Shown piece after piece: positions 16,178 through 24,635 of a DNA stretch of 64,000 nucleotides. Every line of letters begins with the position of its first letter. Position 1 is the first letter of the stretch. The notes below the pieces were generated by a model, which was not told the DNA's origin, made no database searches, and saw only the letters and a program-made list of their open reading frames with translations. A program made the translations under genes and the position numbers. The stretch comes from Amorphoplanes digitatis (GTDB taxonomy: Bacteria > Actinomycetota > Actinomycetes > Mycobacteriales > Micromonosporaceae): contig NZ_JACHNH010000001.1 in assembly GCF_014205335.1 (NCBI RefSeq), forward strand, positions 5,884,501-5,948,500, written 5' to 3'.

Positions 16178-18418
16178 ATGATCGAGTTCGGGGTGTTGGG
16201 TCCGCTGACCGTGCGCCGCGACAATGAGCCGGTAGCCGTCAACGCCGCGATGCTGCGCGGACTGCTGGCCCTGCTGCTGCACCGGCCCGGACAGCCGGTC
16301 TCGGTGGACACCATCGTGGAGACGCTGTGGCCCGGCGGCCGGCCGCCGGCGACCGCGCGCAAGACCGTCCAGGTCTATGTCGGCCGGCTCCGCAAGGCCC
16401 TCGCCGACGACGAGCGCATCCGCCACGGCCCCGGCGGCTACACGATCGTCGTCACCCCAGGCGAGCTGGACACCACCCGGTTCCGCGCGCTCGTCGACAT
16501 CGCCCGCGACGCACACCGGCGCGGCGAGCCCGCCACCGCCGACGGCACGTTCACCGAGGCGCTGGGGCTGTGGCGGGGCACCCCGTTCGCCGACCTCGAC
16601 GGCGCCGGCGTGGTGGCCGAGGAGATCCGCCTCCTCGACGAGCAGTGGCTGGCCGCACACGAACTGCGCGCCGCCGCCCGCCTCGATCTGCGCCGCCACC
16701 ACGAGGTGGTCGCCGACCTCGTCGGCCTGCTGCCCGCGCACCCGTACCACGAGCGCCTGGTCTCCTACCTGATGCTCGCGCTGTACCGCAGCGACCGCCA
16801 GAGCGAGGCGCTGGACCTGTACCGGCGCACCCGTGATCAGCTCGCCGACGAGCTGGGCATCGAGCCCGGCCCCGCGATGTCCGGGCTGCAACGGGCGATC
16901 CTGCGCAACGACAGCAGGCTCGGACAGCTCGGCGCGAACGACCTCGACGGAATCACCGCGCCGCCGCACCAGCCCTCCGTCGTGACCGCCGCGGCCTCGC
17001 CGCAGGCCGGTGCGGCGCCGCCGCCGGCATCGGACGGACCCGCCGGACGCCGCTCGCTGCCGGCGCGGGCGATGACGGCCGCGGTCGTCACCGCGCTCAC
17101 CCTGGGCCTGCTCGGCGCCAGCATGCCGGCGGCCAGGCCGCGGATGACCGGTCTGTTCAACATCGTGCTGGCACCGTTCGCGTGGTCGGGGCCGGCGCAG
17201 GAGCCGGTGGCGAGCCGCCTGGAGACCGTCCTGCACCGGGAGCTGAAGGCCTGGTCAAACGAGATCGCGACGATCCAGCTGCGCGGACCCGACCAGGTCG
17301 GGGCCGTCGACCCGGGGCCGGGTTCGGATCGCGGCGAGGCGCTGGGCCGGGTGGCGCGCGAGCACGGCGCCGACGTCGTGGTCACCGCGCGCCTGCACGC
17401 CGCGGACGGCAAGCTGACCGTCGCGATCGAACTGCTCCTCACCGACCGCACCTTCGGCGAGACGCCGGAGTTCGTCGGCCTGCACGACATCAGCATCACC
17501 GAGCCGGCCGACGTGCTCGCGCGCAACGTCGAGATCAACGAGGAGCTCACCGAGGCGACGCTGCACTACCTGAAGGCCGTCGTGGCGTTCGTCCGCGGCC
17601 TCGGCGACTACGCGCTCGACGACTTCGCCGGCGCCGAGGGCAGCCTCCTGACCGCCAACGCCGAGTTCAACGTGGTCGACGACGCCGCCGGCCACCAGAC
17701 GGTCCGGCGCGACGCGCTCTACCTCATGATCGGCAACGCCATCGGCCGCGACGACAAGGCGCGGCTCGGCCAGGCCGCCGACTACTACCGGCTGGCCCTG
17801 TCGCAGAACCCCGCGTACACCCGGGCCCGGATCGGGCTGGCCGAGGCCACCCGGGCGGCCGCCGGCTGCCAGCCGGGCCGGACCCGGGCGGCGCCCCTCG
17901 ACCGCGCGATCGACGACTACAGCGCCGCGCTCACCAGCGCCGACGGGACGGCCCGGGTACTCCTGCAGATGAAGGCCCGGCTCGGCCTCGGCCTGACCTA
18001 CCAGTGCCTTACCGCCGCCGGGCTGGGCGACCGCTGGGCCGACGCCGACGCCGAGTTCCGGGAGGTGCTGCGCCTGCACGCCCTCGGCCGGCTGTTCGAC
18101 GGCAACAACCGGCACTCCCTGCTGCTGGCGGCGGAGGCCCGGGCCGGCCAGGCGCTCATCGCGTTCCTCACCGCGGACGGACCCGACGCCGACCGGTACG
18201 GCGGCTACCCGGCCGCCGCCGCGGCGTACGAGGACGCGCTGCGGCTGCTGGGCGGCATCGACGTCGAGCGGCAGACCACGGTGGAGCGGGAACTGGTCTA
18301 CCTGCGCAACCTGCGATCGGTCTACCGCGCGATGGACGCCGTGTCGAAGCTGGGGAACGTCGACGAGCGGATCTCCGCCGCCGAGGAGCGCCTCGCGGCG
18401 ATGGCGGGCTCACGATGA
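16178..18418 (+). CDS. SARP-type regulator with membrane segment and TPR-like C-terminal half
   Basis: 746 aa. Residues 1-95 are an OmpR-like winged helix (FGVLGPLTVRRD, TVQVYVGRLRKAL); residues 100-245 are the bacterial transcriptional activation (BTAD) domain with LYRRTRDQLADELGIEPGPA. After a linker comes one hydrophobic segment at about 307-325 (AVVTALTLGLLGASM). The C-terminal 400 residues, rich in paired helices, look like TPRs (NPAYTRARIGLAEATRAAA) and would lie outside the membrane. This suggests a membrane-bound activator sensing an external signal. The next gene overlaps by 4 bp (ATGA). Confidence 0.85.
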   Translation: MIEFGVLGPLTVRRDNEPVAVNAAMLRGLLALLLHRPGQPVSVDTIVETLWPGGRPPATARKTVQVYVGRLRKALADDERIRHGPGGYTIVVTPGELDTTRFRALVDIARDAHRRGEPATADGTFTEALGLWRGTPFADLDGAGVVAEEIRLLDEQWLAAHELRAAARLDLRRHHEVVADLVGLLPAHPYHERLVSYLMLALYRSDRQSEALDLYRRTRDQLADELGIEPGPAMSGLQRAILRNDSRLGQLGANDLDGITAPPHQPSVVTAAASPQAGAAPPPASDGPAGRRSLPARAMTAAVVTALTLGLLGASMPAARPRMTGLFNIVLAPFAWSGPAQEPVASRLETVLHRELKAWSNEIATIQLRGPDQVGAVDPGPGSDRGEALGRVAREHGADVVVTARLHAADGKLTVAIELLLTDRTFGETPEFVGLHDISITEPADVLARNVEINEELTEATLHYLKAVVAFVRGLGDYALDDFAGAEGSLLTANAEFNVVDDAAGHQTVRRDALYLMIGNAIGRDDKARLGQAADYYRLALSQNPAYTRARIGLAEATRAAAGCQPGRTRAAPLDRAIDDYSAALTSADGTARVLLQMKARLGLGLTYQCLTAAGLGDRWADADAEFREVLRLHALGRLFDGNNRHSLLLAAEARAGQALIAFLTADGPDADRYGGYPAAAAAYEDALRLLGGIDVERQTTVERELVYLRNLRSVYRAMDAVSKLGNVDERISAAEERLAAMAGSR

Positions 18419-19443
18419 CCGGCATCGCCCGCTGGTTCCCGGCCAACCGGTACCGCTACCTCGCCTTCCTCGCGGGATTCGTCGTGGCGGCCTCGGCGAC
18501 CGCCGTCTCGCTGACGGCCGACTCCGGGCATCGATCCGTACGCGGGGTGCCACAGCCTCCCGCGGCCGCCCCGTCCACCCGCACCGGCCCCGTCCAGGTG
18601 GCACCCACCGAAAGCACCACACCGCAACCCACCGCGACCCGGCAACCCGTACCGGGCACGCAGAATCCGCTCGTCGTGACGCCACCTCGAACTCCCCGGC
18701 CCACGAGCGGCACCACCTCAGGAACCCCGACGCCTACCGCCACGTCGCCTGCCACCACTTCGCCGGGCGCGGAGGAGCCGGAAGACCTGCTCAAGCGGCG
18801 CGACCCCCTTCCGGAGGGCGTTCCCGAACAGGTGTCGTTCTTCATGGGCGGCGGCGACACGGATTGCCTCGAGCAGGTGTTCGGGTCGCCAGACATCGTG
18901 GGTGCGGCTGAGACAGTAGAGATTCCGACGCGAATCGTCCTCTGTTTCTACGGCTTCGATTACCAGCTCAAGTCGCTGGCCGTGACCATTACGGCTCCTT
19001 CCGGCGCGGTCACCACGATGACGCTCCTGCCGACCGGGACCTACTATTCGACAAGGTTCCCGGCCTTGCCGGGCGAGCCGCTCGGCAAGTATCAGGTAAC
19101 GGCCAAACAGGAGAAACTCGAGGCCTTCCTCGGGTTCGAGCTGACGCGCAGGAGCTCACCGCACTTCTGGCTCGATGCACCGCAAAGCGAATCCCAGCCT
19201 CTCGGCACCGACTTCGACCTGTATCTCGGCGGCTTTCCGGCGAACCGCCCGGCCCGTTTCCACCTCTACGATGCCCAGTCACGCCTCTACCACACGTCGT
19301 TCACCGTCGCCGTCGACGCGGTCGGCGAGGCACACGCGGTAATCGACACCAAGTCCGACGATCTGCCGGGCTGCTACGGAATCATCAGCGACCTGCCGCA
19401 GAAGCCGGGCAAGGAGATCAAATACCGGTTCTGCCTCAGCTAG
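18415..19443 (+). CDS. Membrane-anchored extracellular protein coupled to the SARP gene
   Basis: 342 aa. It has an N-terminal signal anchor (YLAFLAGFVVAASATAVSLT), a Thr/Pro-rich spacer at about 40-125 (a cell-wall-spanning stalk), then a beta-rich domain of 200 residues with conserved-looking cysteines (DTDCLEQVF, RIVLCFYGFDY, GCYGIISDLP, YRFCLS). Overlap with the SARP stop codon implies translational coupling and a shared task. It may be the ligand-binding or target partner of the tethered regulator. No family recognised. Confidence 0.7.
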   Translation: MTGIARWFPANRYRYLAFLAGFVVAASATAVSLTADSGHRSVRGVPQPPAAAPSTRTGPVQVAPTESTTPQPTATRQPVPGTQNPLVVTPPRTPRPTSGTTSGTPTPTATSPATTSPGAEEPEDLLKRRDPLPEGVPEQVSFFMGGGDTDCLEQVFGSPDIVGAAETVEIPTRIVLCFYGFDYQLKSLAVTITAPSGAVTTMTLLPTGTYYSTRFPALPGEPLGKYQVTAKQEKLEAFLGFELTRRSSPHFWLDAPQSESQPLGTDFDLYLGGFPANRPARFHLYDAQSRLYHTSFTVAVDAVGEAHAVIDTKSDDLPGCYGIISDLPQKPGKEIKYRFCLS

Positions 19444-19485
19444 CGCGATCACCATTCGCGATCCTCGTCGAACCATCGCGCGACC

Positions 19486-19568
19486 CAGGGTCCCGGCAAA
19501 GTCGTCAGAGAATCCGAGGAGTGCCATCGGCCGCGGTCGCGGGTGTGATGCCGGGCGCCTGGCGGCGA
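19486..19568. mobile_element. Relic of an ISAs1-type IS end
   Basis: CAGGGTCCCGGCAAAGTCGT and the following 60 bp align with the end of the IS at 20493 (CAGGGCCCCGGCAAATTCGT), in the same orientation. Leftward reading still shows a degenerate transposase tail (ITPATAADGTPRIL against the HYARDSDRPLALLGIT of the better copy). Only this end survives. Confidence 0.65.
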
Positions 19569-19622
19569 CTCTTGATCCAGGACTCGGTGCAGAGGGCATG
19601 ATTGCCCGGTGGGGACGACAAG

Positions 19623-20519
19623 ATGAGTGCCGACGTCCGGGTGTTCCTGGGGATCGTGTTCGGGCTGCCGTGGGTGCTGTGGGTGTTCGAGCAGGTCACC
19701 GGTGTGCGGATTCTCTTCTTCGCGGCGATGCTGTCGGTCGCGATCGCGACCTGGGTAGCGGCCCGCTATGTGTGGCGGCCGGCGAACATCGCCGAGGCGA
19801 CCGCACTGGTTCCGGTCCACCCGATCCGGCGGACGGCCGGGTACTGCCTGCTCGCCTTCGTGCTGTTCATCGCGATGTCAGCGCTGGCCGTCGGATTCAA
19901 TGCCGTGACCGGGCTCTATCCGGCCGACCTGGACGGATTCTCCGCGCTGCGCGACGTCTACGGCCCAGCGACCGCCGGCCAGGCCGGTGTCCCGTGGGAG
20001 CTGATCGGGCAGGCTTTCGCCGCCAACCTGGCGCAGTTCGCGTTGATCCTGCCGCTGGCGTTCTGCGAGGAGTGGGGCTGGCGCGGCTATCTGCTGAACC
20101 GGCTGCGCGAGCGGATGGGCACGTGGCCGGCACTGGTCCTGATCGGCGTGATCTGCGGAGTGTGGCATCTGCCGTTCTATGTCGGGCCGTGGTTCTCGAT
20201 GAGCGGGGACGCGCTGCGGTCCCTGCTGCCGTTCACGATCTTCTGTGTGTTCTTCGGAATGGTGCTCGGGTGGCTGCGGCTGGCCGCCGGGTCGATCTGG
20301 CCCGCGGTGGTAGGACACGCGGTCAACAACACCGTCGTCTTCGGGTTCGTGCAGGTCGTGGTCGCGGACAAGGCGGCCGAACCGAGAATCGACGGCTGGT
20401 TGACCGGACTCAGCGGCTGGCAGGGCTGGCTGATCATGCTGATTCCGGTCGCGGTGCTCGCCGCGCGTACCCGAACATCGCGGGAGGTTACCCAGGGCCC
20501 CGGCAAATTCGTCAGGTGA
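19623..20519 (+). CDS. CPBP-family intramembrane protease (CAAX-like)
   Basis: 298 aa with about eight helices. The family motifs are CEEWGWRGYLL (EExxxR), GVWHLPFY (second His) and GHAVNN (third motif). These form the metal-dependent active site of Rce1/CPBP intramembrane proteases, which process lipidated proteins or bacteriocin-related substrates. The ATG at 19623 has GGGG 9 nt upstream. The last ten codons (VTQGPGKFVR and the stop) lie within or next to the IS terminal sequence at 20493, so the native C-terminus has probably been replaced. Confidence 0.85.
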   Translation: MSADVRVFLGIVFGLPWVLWVFEQVTGVRILFFAAMLSVAIATWVAARYVWRPANIAEATALVPVHPIRRTAGYCLLAFVLFIAMSALAVGFNAVTGLYPADLDGFSALRDVYGPATAGQAGVPWELIGQAFAANLAQFALILPLAFCEEWGWRGYLLNRLRERMGTWPALVLIGVICGVWHLPFYVGPWFSMSGDALRSLLPFTIFCVFFGMVLGWLRLAAGSIWPAVVGHAVNNTVVFGFVQVVVADKAAEPRIDGWLTGLSGWQGWLIMLIPVAVLAARTRTSREVTQGPGKFVR

Positions 20520-21300
20520 TGCCGAGCAGAGCCAGTGGGCGGTCGCTGTCGCGGGCGTAATGTCGGGTCCCGGCGGCGATGTCGGTGTCGCGGAGGTCGC
20601 CGATCTGGTCGAGCAGCGGACCGAACCGGGTGATCTCGTTGGTCTTGCCGTCTACATCGGTGCTGGCCAGGATCACACTGCTGGCCTGGTCGCAGGCGGC
20701 CATCACGTGTCTGGCGGCGGTGTCGGTGGTACGGGATCCGCGCAGCGACTTGCCGTCGACCGCGATCGCCCGCCGGCCTGAAGGCGAGGTGCCGGCCGTG
20801 GCCCGCCCGCCGATCCAGACACCGATCGCCGTGGTCAGCAGCTGCGGATCCATGGCCTGCAACAGCCGGCGGATCATCGCTTCGGACGGCCGACGGTCGG
20901 GAGCGATGCCCAACGCCGGCGCGGTCGTGTCCGGAGCGTCGGCGACCCATTCGGCGATCGCGGTATACGAGCGGTAGCCGGCCACTACGGCGCACACCGC
21001 GGCGGTCACCACGACCGTCAGCCGGTGCCGGACGCCTCGCTTGGACCGCGGGTCAGGCAGCTCGGCGAGCGCTGCGGGCAGGCCACGAGCGGTTCGGGGA
21101 CGGTCAGAGCCGGTGCACAGGACAGGGATGAGATCAGCGATGATGGCAGGGCGGGCATGACTCACTTCGGATAGATCATCGTGGCGTAGAGAACCTTGAT
21201 GATCTTCTGAACTGGTCATGCCCGTCTTGCTGCCACCAACAGCGGCGCTTCTACTCCGAACTACTCAAGCCGGACACCATCACGACTATGCCGGGCCCTG
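20493..21300. mobile_element. Defective ISAs1-family insertion sequence (about 808 bp)
   Basis: Imperfect terminal inverted repeats are visible: CAGGGCCCCGGCAAATTCGT at the left end and, reverse-complemented, CAGGGCCCGGCATAGTCGTG at the right (ending 21300). The element carries one transposase gene with an internal deletion. No clear target-site duplication flanks it. Confidence 0.75.
20512..21219 (-). pseudogene. ISAs1-family transposase, internally deleted
   Basis: 235 residues remain of a usual 370-400. The N-terminal domain (LAELPDPRSKRGVRHRLTVV) and first catalytic segment (RAIAVDGKSLRGSRT, VDGKTNEI) are intact up to FGPLLDQIGDLRD. The frame then jumps to the normal family tail HYARDSDRPLALLGIT, losing about 150 residues with the later catalytic acids. 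It cannot be active by itself but could be moved in trans. Confidence 0.85.
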
Positions 21301-21374
21301 TCGCGCGACCGCACCCCGCCGGGCGGCGGCAGCGGCCACGACGCCTCGGCCGGGACCCGACCACTCCACCGTGA

Positions 21375-21920
21375 TCACGGGATCTCGTAGACCAGCTCCG
21401 GCCCGTCCTCGTCGTCCCATTGCTCGCCGATCTGGCGGAAGCCGTACTGGAGCGCCAGGCGTGACGAGGGCAGGTTGTCGGGCCGGATGCTGACCCGGAC
21501 CCGGCGGACCTCGGGCTCCCCCGCGGCGCGGGCCAGCAGCGCCTCGAGGGCGGCGCGCGCGTAGCCGCGACGTCGGTGGACCGGGTCGATGCGGTAGCCG
21601 ATCTCCACCATGCCGCTGCCGTCCGGTGGCCCGTGGAAGCCGGCCGCGCCGACCGCGAGGGACAGCCGCTGGTCCCAGACGATGCCGGTCACCCAGGCCG
21701 CGCTGGCCGGGTCCCGGTCGCACTGCTCGGCGCGCCTCTGCCACAGGCCGTGGCACTGCGGGCCGGCCAGGTAGTCCGAGAGCGGCACCGGGCTTGCGGC
21801 CTCCGCGGCGGCCAGGTCGCCCCGGGCCAGGGCGTGGAACACCGCGCCGTTCAGCTGCACGATGCGAACGGCCGGCGTCTCGGCCGAGACCGAGCCGGTG
21901 CCGGAATGCGGATCACCCAC
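21375..21920 (-). CDS. GNAT-family N-acetyltransferase
   Basis: 181 aa from a GTG at 21920 preceded by GGAAGG; a longer reading from 21983 is possible but has no ribosome site. The acetyl-CoA binding motif is IDPVHRRRGYARAALEALL (R/QxxGxG/A), preceded by MVEIGYRI and followed by VSIRPDNLPSSRLALQYGFR. It resembles RimJ/RimL-like and antibiotic-type GNATs with an N-terminal LNG/ALARGDLAAAE segment. The substrate is unknown. Confidence 0.85.
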   Translation of the reverse strand: MGDPHSGTGSVSAETPAVRIVQLNGAVFHALARGDLAAAEAASPVPLSDYLAGPQCHGLWQRRAEQCDRDPASAAWVTGIVWDQRLSLAVGAAGFHGPPDGSGMVEIGYRIDPVHRRRGYARAALEALLARAAGEPEVRRVRVSIRPDNLPSSRLALQYGFRQIGEQWDDEDGPELVYEIP

Positions 21921-22008
21921 GCCCCAAGCCTTCCAGACCAGCCCGCCGTCGGGTGCGCAGGCGAGCCCTCTCGCCCGGCCCATCGCCGCCGGCCCGCCTG
22001 ACTCCGCT

Positions 22009-22116
22009 CAGCCGAGCCGGTGGTCCCGGCCGTCACACCTCGATCAGCCGGGCCGGCGGTCCTGGCCGCCGCACTCGCATCGGCCGGGCCTGCGGTCCTG
22101 GCCGTCACACCTCGCA
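22009..22116. repeat. Three tandem 36-bp repeats
   Basis: Units 22009-22044, 22045-22080 and 22081-22116 share the core GCCGGNGGTCC(C/T)GGCCG and a CAC(A/T)C(G/C)T-like end. They lie in the noncoding gap between the GNAT gene and the truncated SARP gene. Being a multiple of 3 they read as 12-residue repeats on the minus strand, but not in frame with any gene. Confidence 0.7.
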
Positions 22117-22265
22117 CGGCATCCTAGGAACCTAGCTGTTTGGTTCGGCATGGGCCCGTGAGGACGGCACTTTCGTCGAGTTTCCGCCGTCGCGCCGCCC
22201 GATATGCTGCTGCTGGCTGCCGCACCGCCGCAGTTCGAGGACCGCTGCTCTGTGGGGATATCGAG

Positions 22266-23105
22266 ATGACCGACGGCTCGTCCGCCGTGCCGCTGCGGTT
22301 CGAGATCCTCGGCTCGGTCCGCGCCTACCGGGGCTCCGAACCGGTGGACCTCGGGCCGCCCCGGCAGCAGGCGGTCCTCGCCATCCTGCTGCTGCACGCC
22401 GGCCGGCCCGTGCCGGTGCACCGCATCGTCGCCGCGCTCTGGAGCGGCGATCCGCCGGAGAACGGCGTCGACGTGGTGCAGCGGTATGTCGGCGCGCTGC
22501 GCCGTGCCCTCGACCCGCAGCGGACGTCGCTCATCGCGCTGACCGACGGCGGTTACGTGCTCCGCGCCGACGAGAACGCCGTCGACGCCGAGGTCTTCCG
22601 CGCCGCGCTGGCCCGGGCGCGCGCCGAACACGCGACCGACGAGATACGCCGGGCGCTCGACGGCTGGCGGGACGAGCCGCTGGCCGGCCTCACCGGGCCG
22701 GTCTTCGAGGCCGCCCGCGCCCAGCTCAACGACGAACGCGCCACCGCAACGGACCTCCTCGCCGAACCCGCCCCCACCCGTCCGGTAACGGCCGACCCCA
22801 TCCCCACCCGGCCGGCAACGGCGGAACCAACCCCCGCCGGACCGGCGGCGGATCCCGCCTTCACCCGGCCGGTAACGGCGGAACCGACGCCCGCAGGGCC
22901 GGCGGCGGAACCCGCGCCCACCCGGCCGGTAACGGCGCAACCCGCCCCCACCCGGCCGGTAACGGCGGAACCCGCCCCCACCACGCCGATCACAGCGGAA
23001 CCTGCCCCTGCGGGACCGGTCACGGCGGAGCCCGCCTACCCCGCGCCGGTCGATCCTTGGGACGGGCACCAGCTCTTCCCACCCGACCCGCTGTCGATGG
23101 CCTGA
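22266..23105 (+). CDS. Truncated SARP-like regulator with decapeptide-repeat tail
   Basis: 279 aa. Residues 10-98 form the OmpR-like winged helix (FEILGSVRAYRGSEPVDLG, HRIVAALWSGDPPENGVDVV, LIALTDGGYVLRA), followed by the first 65 residues of a BTAD domain (LDGWRDEPLAGLTGPVFEAA). The rest of the BTAD domain is absent; in its place are nine 9-10-residue repeats of the type EPAPTRPVTA (167-254) and a short tail. DNA binding should be intact, the usual activation domain not. The ATG at 22266 has GGGG upstream. Confidence 0.75.
   Translation: MTDGSSAVPLRFEILGSVRAYRGSEPVDLGPPRQQAVLAILLLHAGRPVPVHRIVAALWSGDPPENGVDVVQRYVGALRRALDPQRTSLIALTDGGYVLRADENAVDAEVFRAALARARAEHATDEIRRALDGWRDEPLAGLTGPVFEAARAQLNDERATATDLLAEPAPTRPVTADPIPTRPATAEPTPAGPAADPAFTRPVTAEPTPAGPAAEPAPTRPVTAQPAPTRPVTAEPAPTTPITAEPAPAGPVTAEPAYPAPVDPWDGHQLFPPDPLSMA
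22764..23027 (+). repeat. Nine tandem 27/30-bp repeats encoding Pro/Thr-rich peptide units
   Basis: Units read (E/D/Q)P-x-PTRP(V/A)TA, with 9-residue variants EPTPAGPAA. The DNA units are similar enough (e.g. cacccggccggtaacggc recurring) for slippage, so copy number may vary between strains. Confidence 0.8.
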
Positions 23106-23129
23106 TTCAGGACGAGCGGCCGGCCCGCG

Positions 23130-23507
23130 TCAGCCGGCGCGAGTGCCGTTCGGCACGGGTCGTTCCGGCATCGCGAGCACCGGGACGACCTTGTCGGCGT
23201 ACCCGATGTCGAACATCATCGCCTCGGAGAGCTCGCCCATCATCTTCCGGGGCTCAAGGTTGACGACGAAGAGTGCCTGCCGGCCCTCGATCTCCGCCGG
23301 GTTGTCGCGTTCCTTCTTCATTCCGACGAGGACGTTTCTCCGGTGGTCGCCGAAATCCACTATGAGGCGCACCAGTTTGTCGGACTTCTCGACCTCTTCC
23401 ACCTTCACGATGGTGCCCACCCTTACATCGATCTGCGCCAGCGTTTCGTAGGACATCGTGGGCTTTATCGGCGCCGGGTGGAACGTGCCCTCTTCGGTCA
23501 TCGCCAT
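23130..23507 (-). CDS. tRNA-binding-domain protein (CsaA/MetG C-terminal-like)
   Basis: 125 aa, a stand-alone OB-fold tRNA-binding domain. Typical family segments are IDVRVGTIVKVEEVEKSDKL, LIVDFGDHRRNVLVGM and LFVVNLEPRKMMGELSEAM. Homologues are the C-terminal dimer domain of methionyl-tRNA synthetase and CsaA. It binds RNA in the cytosol; the precise role is unclear. It is separated from the AlkZ-like gene by 4 bp on the same strand, so they are co-transcribed. Confidence 0.9.
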   Translation of the reverse strand: MAMTEEGTFHPAPIKPTMSYETLAQIDVRVGTIVKVEEVEKSDKLVRLIVDFGDHRRNVLVGMKKERDNPAEIEGRQALFVVNLEPRKMMGELSEAMMFDIGYADKVVPVLAMPERPVPNGTRAG

Positions 23508-23511
23508 TTCC

Positions 23512-24624
23512 TCACTCTAGGTGACGACGCTTCACCACCAGTCCTACGTCGGTGCCGGCGATCCTGGTCGCCTCCGCGGCCAGCTCCGCCTCGGAGACGT
23601 CGCCCGCCTCCGGGAAGAGCGTGACCTCGAAGGTGTCGCCCTGCTCCCAGACGCCGGCGACCCGCCCGCCGGCCACCACGACGGGCGAGATCCAGCCGGC
23701 CGCCCTGCTGACCAGCGCCCGCCGGTGCGGCGCGATGATGTGCTCGTCCGTGGTCCCCGGACCGAGCACGAACTGGTCGAACGCGGGCAGCAGCCGGACA
23801 CCGGTCATCGGCCCGGCGCCGGCGATGTCATCCACATCCTCGGTGCGGGCGTACGCCGCCACCCCGTCCACCGTCACCTCGGTGATCTCGCCCGACCGGG
23901 TCAGCGCGGCGAACCAGCCCCTCAGCGAGGCCTTCCTCGAACCGCCGCGGATGAGCCACTGGTCGAAGGCGTCCATGGTGGCCGGACCGTAGGCGCCCAG
24001 ATATGCCGGGATGACGCGCCGCGCCGCCTCGTCGGGCTCCGGCAGGCCCGGCCAGTCCGCGAGCCACGTCTCCGGCGCGGTGAAAGTGACCTTGTTGCCG
24101 TCGTTCGGCCCGTTGCACAGCAGGCCCTGCCAGGCCAGCGGCTTGAGGACCGTGGACCAGCCCGAGCCGAGCGGCCCGGCGAGCGAGTCGTCGCCGGTGC
24201 GCCGCATGATCTCCGCGGCGAGCTGCTCCCGGGTGAGGGTCCGGCCGTGCAGGGCGGCGCGGGTGGCGTCGGCGATGGCGGCGATCTGGGCCGCGGTGGC
24301 GAACGTCTTCTGCCAGGACGGCTTCTCCCAGGTGCGGGCGGCCGCCATCAGGCTCAGGAAGGCGGGCGCGTCCCTCGCGCTCAGCAGGTGCAGCGTGCCC
24401 CGCATCGCCCAGACCTTGATCAGCCGACGGTCGTCGAGGGCCCGGCGTGCCCCGCCGCGGGCCGGCGCCGGAAGGCGCGCCGCGATGGCCTGGTCGGCGG
24501 CGGAGGCGACCTGCGCCTGCACGCCGCACAGCCGCTCGACGACGCGCTCGGCGTCGGTTCCCGACGGCCGGTCGAGGAGCTGCCGGCGCATCCGCCACGA
24601 CAGCACCCGATCCCAGGTCAGCAT
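23512..24624 (-). CDS. AlkZ/YcaQ-like winged-helix DNA glycosylase
   Basis: 370 aa from the ATG at 24624. It matches the HTH_42 (DUF1006) family of tandem winged helices: LCGVQAQVASAADQA near the start, LIKVWAMRGTLHLLSARD, and LLPAFDQFVLG at the C-terminal beta-barrel. The QAQ at residues 36-38 matches the Q-x-Q catalytic motif of AlkZ-type enzymes that unhook bulky N-alkyl adducts or crosslinks. Producers of DNA-alkylating metabolites use such enzymes for self-protection, but this one may be a housekeeping paralogue. Confidence 0.8.
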   Translation of the reverse strand: MLTWDRVLSWRMRRQLLDRPSGTDAERVVERLCGVQAQVASAADQAIAARLPAPARGGARRALDDRRLIKVWAMRGTLHLLSARDAPAFLSLMAAARTWEKPSWQKTFATAAQIAAIADATRAALHGRTLTREQLAAEIMRRTGDDSLAGPLGSGWSTVLKPLAWQGLLCNGPNDGNKVTFTAPETWLADWPGLPEPDEAARRVIPAYLGAYGPATMDAFDQWLIRGGSRKASLRGWFAALTRSGEITEVTVDGVAAYARTEDVDDIAGAGPMTGVRLLPAFDQFVLGPGTTDEHIIAPHRRALVSRAAGWISPVVVAGGRVAGVWEQGDTFEVTLFPEAGDVSEAELAAEATRIAGTDVGLVVKRRHLE

Positions 24625-24635
24625 CCCGATGCCCC

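Noticed and set aside
21851..22117. Minus-strand open frame with 12-residue repeats upstream of the GNAT gene
   Set aside because: It reads the 36-bp tandem DNA repeats and is out of frame with the GNAT gene; no ribosome site or domain.
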